Assembly (NCBI RefSeq): GCF_013359905.1
Contig: NZ_JABMCC010000118.1
Coordinates: 868,001 to 932,000, forward strand
DNA from: Paenibacillus taichungensis
GTDB lineage: Bacteria > Bacillota > Bacilli > Paenibacillales > Paenibacillaceae
Direction: 5' to 3'
Length of the DNA: 64,000 bases
Below, piece by piece: positions 60,381-64,000 of the stretch. A program made the translations under genes and the position numbers. The notes under the pieces were generated by a model. That model was not told the DNA's origin. It saw nothing but the letters and a program-made list of their open reading frames with translations, and made no database searches. The stretch's first letter is position 1. Each line of letters begins with the position of its first letter.

Positions 60381-61937
60381 TTACTCGTCAACTCCAGCTT
60401 TTTCCACAATCTTATCGATTATAGAGGGAGTCGTTACAGGTTCACTCTGTTGGATAGCAACCGGTGCTGTTGTTCTAGGCTTGGTGAGACCTTTAATTAA
60501 CTGCTCCACATCAATGCCGGAGACACTTTTGAGCATCTCGGGAGCTGTCGCCATGAGCTCAGTTACATAATTACTTACACGAGTGGCGCCTTCACCCTTC
60601 CCTGTGTCCACAACGGTCAGCTTATCAATCGCGGAGATCGGCTCTGCAATTTTACCAGCAAGTTCAGGCAGCATTTTGACAATGATATCGAGCACGGCAG
60701 CTTCGCCGAACTTTTGGAACGCCTCGGCCAGTTTTTCTTTCGCTTCTGCTTCAGCCAGACCCCGGAGACGAATGACCTCTGCATCCGCTGTACCTTTGGC
60801 GCGTTCAGCATCCGCCATCGCTTGACCTTCAAGACGCTTCTGCTCAGCAGTAGCTTTTGCATGCGTTTCAATGGAGTACTGTACTGCATCGGCTTCACGC
60901 ATTCTTTTGGCTTTATCCGCTTCGGCAGCCTGCTCCACCGCATAACGATCCGCTTCCGCCTTTTTCTTCACTTCAGCATCATATTGTTTCTCACGTACGA
61001 TAATTTCTTTCTCTTGCAGATCAATCTCACGTTCTTTACGAACGAGTTCAACTTTCATTTCTTCCTCCACCACGGTTTGTCTCGCACGTGCTTCGTGAAT
61101 ATGGTACGCCTGATCCGCTTCCGCTTTAGCAGTATCCTGATCCCGCTTAAACGTCGCTACTTTCAGTTCCTTCTCTTTTGCAGCTTCAGCGATATTCGTA
61201 TCACGCAGCAACTCTGCTTTTTGCCCTTGCTCTTCCGCATTGGCCTTCTGAATACGCGCATCCCGCATCGCTTCCGCTTCCGCAATTTCAGCATCCCGCT
61301 TGACGGCTGCTATTCTCGGTTTACCGAGGGCATCCAGATAACCTTGTTTGTCACGAACATCTTTAATAGTAAAAGAGACAATTTGCAGTCCCATTTTTTT
61401 CAGATCTCTGGCAGCTACACCTTGAACCTCTTGTGCGAAGCGATCGCGGTTACGGTATACTTCTTCCACCGTCATCGTTCCGAGGATGGCCCGCAAATGC
61501 CCTTCCAGAACTTCCTGTGCTTCGCCTCTTAACGATTCTACCGGCTTACCGATGAATTGCTCGGCTGCAGTAGCCACATCTTCTACGGAGCTTCCAACCT
61601 TGATAATGGCGACACCATCGGCAATGACCGGTACGCCTTGTTCCGTGTATACTTCCGGTGTGGAAACGTCCAGCTTATGGGACAACAGCGAGATAAACTC
61701 TGACTGCTGGAACACTGGCAAGATAAATGCGCCGCCTCCACGAACAATTTTAATTTTTCGTCCGGAGTCATCGTCGGAAATATTTTTGCTTCCAAGGAAT
61801 GAACCCGTAACGATCATGGCTTCATCCGGCCCAACCGTTTTGTATCTCGCCCAGAACGCCAAACCAAGAATCAGAATAACACCGACAACAATTGCAGGAA
61901 TCAACAAAACATCCATATCCAAATTCAAATCACCCAT
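60381..61937 (-). CDS. floT: flotillin family protein (FloT/YuaG-like)
   Basis: A 518-residue membrane-associated scaffold. One hydrophobic N-terminal hairpin (about 9-30), a PHB/SPFH domain (about 35-220), and a long Ala/Glu/Lys-rich coiled coil (about 220-420, repeated EAEA and KAEAD units). The Gly/Pro-containing tail is variable. In Bacillus FloT organises functional membrane microdomains and affects membrane fluidity. It follows an NfeD-type gene by 58 bases, as in the yuaF-floT pair. Confidence 0.93.
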   Translation of the reverse strand: MGDLNLDMDVLLIPAIVVGVILILGLAFWARYKTVGPDEAMIVTGSFLGSKNISDDDSGRKIKIVRGGGAFILPVFQQSEFISLLSHKLDVSTPEVYTEQGVPVIADGVAIIKVGSSVEDVATAAEQFIGKPVESLRGEAQEVLEGHLRAILGTMTVEEVYRNRDRFAQEVQGVAARDLKKMGLQIVSFTIKDVRDKQGYLDALGKPRIAAVKRDAEIAEAEAMRDARIQKANAEEQGQKAELLRDTNIAEAAKEKELKVATFKRDQDTAKAEADQAYHIHEARARQTVVEEEMKVELVRKEREIDLQEKEIIVREKQYDAEVKKKAEADRYAVEQAAEADKAKRMREADAVQYSIETHAKATAEQKRLEGQAMADAERAKGTADAEVIRLRGLAEAEAKEKLAEAFQKFGEAAVLDIIVKMLPELAGKIAEPISAIDKLTVVDTGKGEGATRVSNYVTELMATAPEMLKSVSGIDVEQLIKGLTKPRTTAPVAIQQSEPVTTPSIIDKIVEKAGVDE

Positions 61938-61995
61938 TCCACATCTCTCCCCTTATTCATATATGACTGCTTACACTGCTAACGGTTAAACTTCC

Positions 61996-62532
61996 TTAAA
62001 CATCTTTAAGTACATCTTCATCCCATTCCGATACACGCAGCACACCTTCGGTTACATCCACAACTACAACACGCGCTCCCGCCGCAATGGGACGATGTTC
62101 AAAGCTGGATGCCGTGTGCACCGTATTACCGGCAGCAATCTTGATCATGACTTCACCAAAACCTTTTTCCGGTACCGGAATGGTGATTTCTCCAATTTTC
62201 CCGGAGAGCTCTTTCATGGAAAACGCAATGGAAACGTCACTGTTACGCATCGGCTTGATATATGCAAAGAATACCAGCATGGCTGCAGCAATACCTATAA
62301 GCAGGGATAGTATCAGTGCCGAAATTGCACTTATCGAGCTATAACGTGTCAGCATAATACCGGCTCCGCCAAAGGTGGTTATAGAACCAGCCAGCACAAC
62401 AGGTTTGAAAAAATCAAGGCCTGGCAATTCAAAGGCCCCGTCCAGCAAGCCATCAATCAAGTCACCTAGCACAAGGCTGACGACTGCAAATATGGCTCCT
62501 CCGATTAGACACCCCCAATAGATTGACTCCAT
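61996..62532 (-). CDS. NfeD-like membrane protein (YuaF-like)
   Basis: A 178-residue protein with about three membrane segments in the first 100 residues (WGCLIGGAIFAVVSLVLGD, PVVLAGSITTFGGAGIML, ALILSLLIGIAAAMLVFFAY). The C-terminal NfeD OB-fold is at about 110-178 (GEITIPVPEKGFGEVMI, GARVVVVDVTEGVLRV). It partners with flotillin by conserved neighbourhood. GAGGAGG lies eight bases before ATG 62532; the longer frame to 62622 has no site. Confidence 0.88.
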   Translation of the reverse strand: MESIYWGCLIGGAIFAVVSLVLGDLIDGLLDGAFELPGLDFFKPVVLAGSITTFGGAGIMLTRYSSISAISALILSLLIGIAAAMLVFFAYIKPMRNSDVSIAFSMKELSGKIGEITIPVPEKGFGEVMIKIAAGNTVHTASSFEHRPIAAGARVVVVDVTEGVLRVSEWDEDVLKDV

Positions 62533-62717
62533 TCCCTGTTCCTCCTCTCTTCTGCCGCAATTCCATCCAACTGGGCATTCCTCATGTAAATAAATACGTA
62601 GCAAGGTGCCGTTATGTTTCAAAATATTTCCTCATTTGTATCCTAGACCCGATAATGGTTATTCTCACAGTAATATGGTCCAGTTCCTGGAACATTCTCC
62701 AATTCGCTCTTATTCAC

Positions 62718-62758
62718 AACAAAAAACCGCAAATCCCCGTTAAGGAGACGTGCGGTTT
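62718..62758 (-). terminator. terminator after the alcohol dehydrogenase gene
   Basis: AAACCGCA (62724-62731) pairs with TGCGGTTT (62751-62758); TTTTTTG follows on the minus strand. Confidence 0.7.
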
Positions 62759-62791
62759 CAGATCATATTATTGTGTTTTTATGTTTTATAT

Positions 62792-63955
62792 TTACAGAGA
62801 AGCCTTGTAGATGGATACAACATCTTCACGTTGCAATTTTTTGAAGTTACCAAATGGGCCGAAGAGCATGGCTTTGTCAGCCATCACTTCGATTTGGCTG
62901 TCATCGATATCATAATCAGCCAGACGGTTAGGCGCACCAATGGATGTCCAGAATTTGCTCAACGCATCAATGCCTTCTTCAGCAATCTGTTTGTCCGATT
63001 TACCTTCAGGATTAACTTCGAACACATTGATCGCCAGACGTTTGAAACGATCCACATTTACGTCCACATTATGCTTCATCCAATGCGGGAACAGAATCGC
63101 GAGCCCTCCGCCATGCGGAATATCATACACTGCGGATACCGCGTGTTCAATATTGTGAGTAGCCCAGTCACCAGCGAGACCCATGTTCAGTACGCCGTTC
63201 AATGCCATCGTTCCGCAGTACAGAATCGTTTCACGCAGTTCATAGTTCTCCAGGTCTTCAACCAGACGAGGCGCTGCATCCATAACTGTGCGCAGAATCG
63301 TCTCACAGAATCCGAGTTGGACCGGTGTGTTGGCATCCAGATGGAAGTAATGCTCCAGTACGTGGGACATCATATCAACCATGCCATAAACCGTCTGGTC
63401 CAAAGGAACGGTATATGTATTTACCGGATCAAGGATCGAGAACGCAGGGAACGAATACGCACTGCCCCAGCCCAACTTCTCCTGTGTATCCTGATTCGTG
63501 ATAACCGAACCGGAGTTCATTTCCGAACCAGTTGCAGCCATTGTCAGCACGGTACCGAGCGGAAGAGCATCTTGTGCAACGGCTTTGCGCTGAGCAAAGT
63601 CCCACATGTCGCCGTCATACTTGGCACCTACGGCAATTGCTTTTGCACAATCCAGTACACTGCCGCCGCCTACAGCGAGGATCAGGTCGATGTTGTTCGT
63701 TTTGCAGAGGTCTACACCTTTGTGCACCGTCGAGAGACGTGGGTTCGGTTCTACACCAGCCAGCTCCGTAACTTCAGCTCCTACTTCCTTCAGCAAACCG
63801 ATCACCTGATCGTACAAACCGCTGCGTTTGATACTGCCGCCACCATATACAAGCAGAACCCGTTTGCCGTATTTCGGTACTTCAGTTTTCAGTGCTTCCA
63901 GCTGACCTTTACCGAAAATCAATCGGGTTGGATTATAAAATTGAAAAGATCTCAT
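62792..63955 (-). CDS. iron-containing alcohol dehydrogenase (YugJ/BdhA-like)
   Basis: A 387-residue group III NAD(P)H-dependent alcohol dehydrogenase. The nucleotide-binding segment has YGGGSIKRSG and GGGSVLDCAKAIA (about 95-107). Metal ligands lie in DMMSHVLEHYFH (Asp, His) and in IPHGGGLAILFPHWMKH. Close in pattern to butanol/butyraldehyde dehydrogenases of bacilli and clostridia, reducing aldehydes in fermentation or detoxification. ATG 63955 precedes the usual family start FQFYNPTRLIFG. Only 45 bases of upstream sequence are in the window. Confidence 0.94.
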   Translation of the reverse strand: MRSFQFYNPTRLIFGKGQLEALKTEVPKYGKRVLLVYGGGSIKRSGLYDQVIGLLKEVGAEVTELAGVEPNPRLSTVHKGVDLCKTNNIDLILAVGGGSVLDCAKAIAVGAKYDGDMWDFAQRKAVAQDALPLGTVLTMAATGSEMNSGSVITNQDTQEKLGWGSAYSFPAFSILDPVNTYTVPLDQTVYGMVDMMSHVLEHYFHLDANTPVQLGFCETILRTVMDAAPRLVEDLENYELRETILYCGTMALNGVLNMGLAGDWATHNIEHAVSAVYDIPHGGGLAILFPHWMKHNVDVNVDRFKRLAINVFEVNPEGKSDKQIAEEGIDALSKFWTSIGAPNRLADYDIDDSQIEVMADKAMLFGPFGNFKKLQREDVVSIYKASL

Positions 63956-64000
63956 ATCTATGTCGCCTCCAATGGAGATTCATATTTTAGTGCAACTCCC

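Noticed and set aside
1..64000. CRISPR array, tRNA, rRNA, insertion sequence, prophage or integrative element
   Set aside because: No regularly spaced repeats, tRNA-like cloverleafs, transposase or integrase genes were seen on either strand.

Overview
The window reads as chromosomal DNA of a Paenibacillus-type Firmicute. The support is moderate GC content, Gram-positive ribosome binding sites, the gene order mtlA-mtlR-mtlF-mtlD, a glcT-ptsG-ptsH-ptsI cluster with a RAT-type antiterminator, split gcvPA/gcvPB behind a tandem glycine riboswitch, a YtdP/YteP/YtcP-like sugar transport block, and lipobox proteins. I see no tRNA, rRNA, insertion sequence, prophage or CRISPR array. Starts were re-chosen by ribosome binding site where the longest open frame looked wrong.

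Layout. 1-8 kb: end of a WYL regulator, a methyltransferase, two related hypothetical proteins sharing one repeated domain, an XRE/TPR regulator, fabV, a YcaQ-type glycosylase, a small basic protein and a membrane-anchored Mrr-like nuclease. 8-15 kb: a secreted beta-propeller protein, an rlmA-type 23S rRNA methyltransferase behind a leader-peptide attenuator, msrA, a GlsB-type membrane protein, and an rtcB RNA ligase/AAA ATPase pair with a long terminator-containing leader. 15-21 kb: a TerC transporter under a yybP-ykoY (Mn2+) riboswitch, a DUF3817 protein, a glycosyltransferase, a WYL/HIRAN pair, a hypothetical protein and ribosomal protein bL25/Ctc. 21-36 kb: two pullulanases, then a pectin/rhamnogalacturonan-type oligosaccharide uptake cluster (two solute-binding lipoproteins, two permeases, a GH105 hydrolase, an AraC-type sensor-regulator). 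36-39 kb: a MutS2-like ATPase without the Smr nuclease domain, preceded by a promoter, a 7-codon leader ORF and two terminators, then a small cysteine-rich protein. 39-50 kb: the mannitol PTS operon, gcvH, and the glycine-cleavage operon. 50-55 kb: siderophore-iron genes (FhuF-like reductase, binding protein, hydrolase, Btr-like regulator) with Fur boxes. 55-64 kb: the general PTS and glucose PTS with glcT, flotillin/NfeD, and an iron-type alcohol dehydrogenase.

The most interesting theme is ribosome/RNA stress. Two genes whose families act on the ribosome (rlmA-type methyltransferase, MutS2-like ATPase) sit behind short leader ORFs followed by intrinsic terminators, the layout of antibiotic-responsive attenuators, and the rtcB RNA-repair operon also has a long leader with a small ORF and a terminator. 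The rlmA leader peptide ends Arg-Tyr-Arg, matching the (+)x(+) macrolide-arrest motif. Several other units (gcv, terC, ptsG) are also controlled by premature termination, so this chromosome segment relies heavily on RNA-level control.
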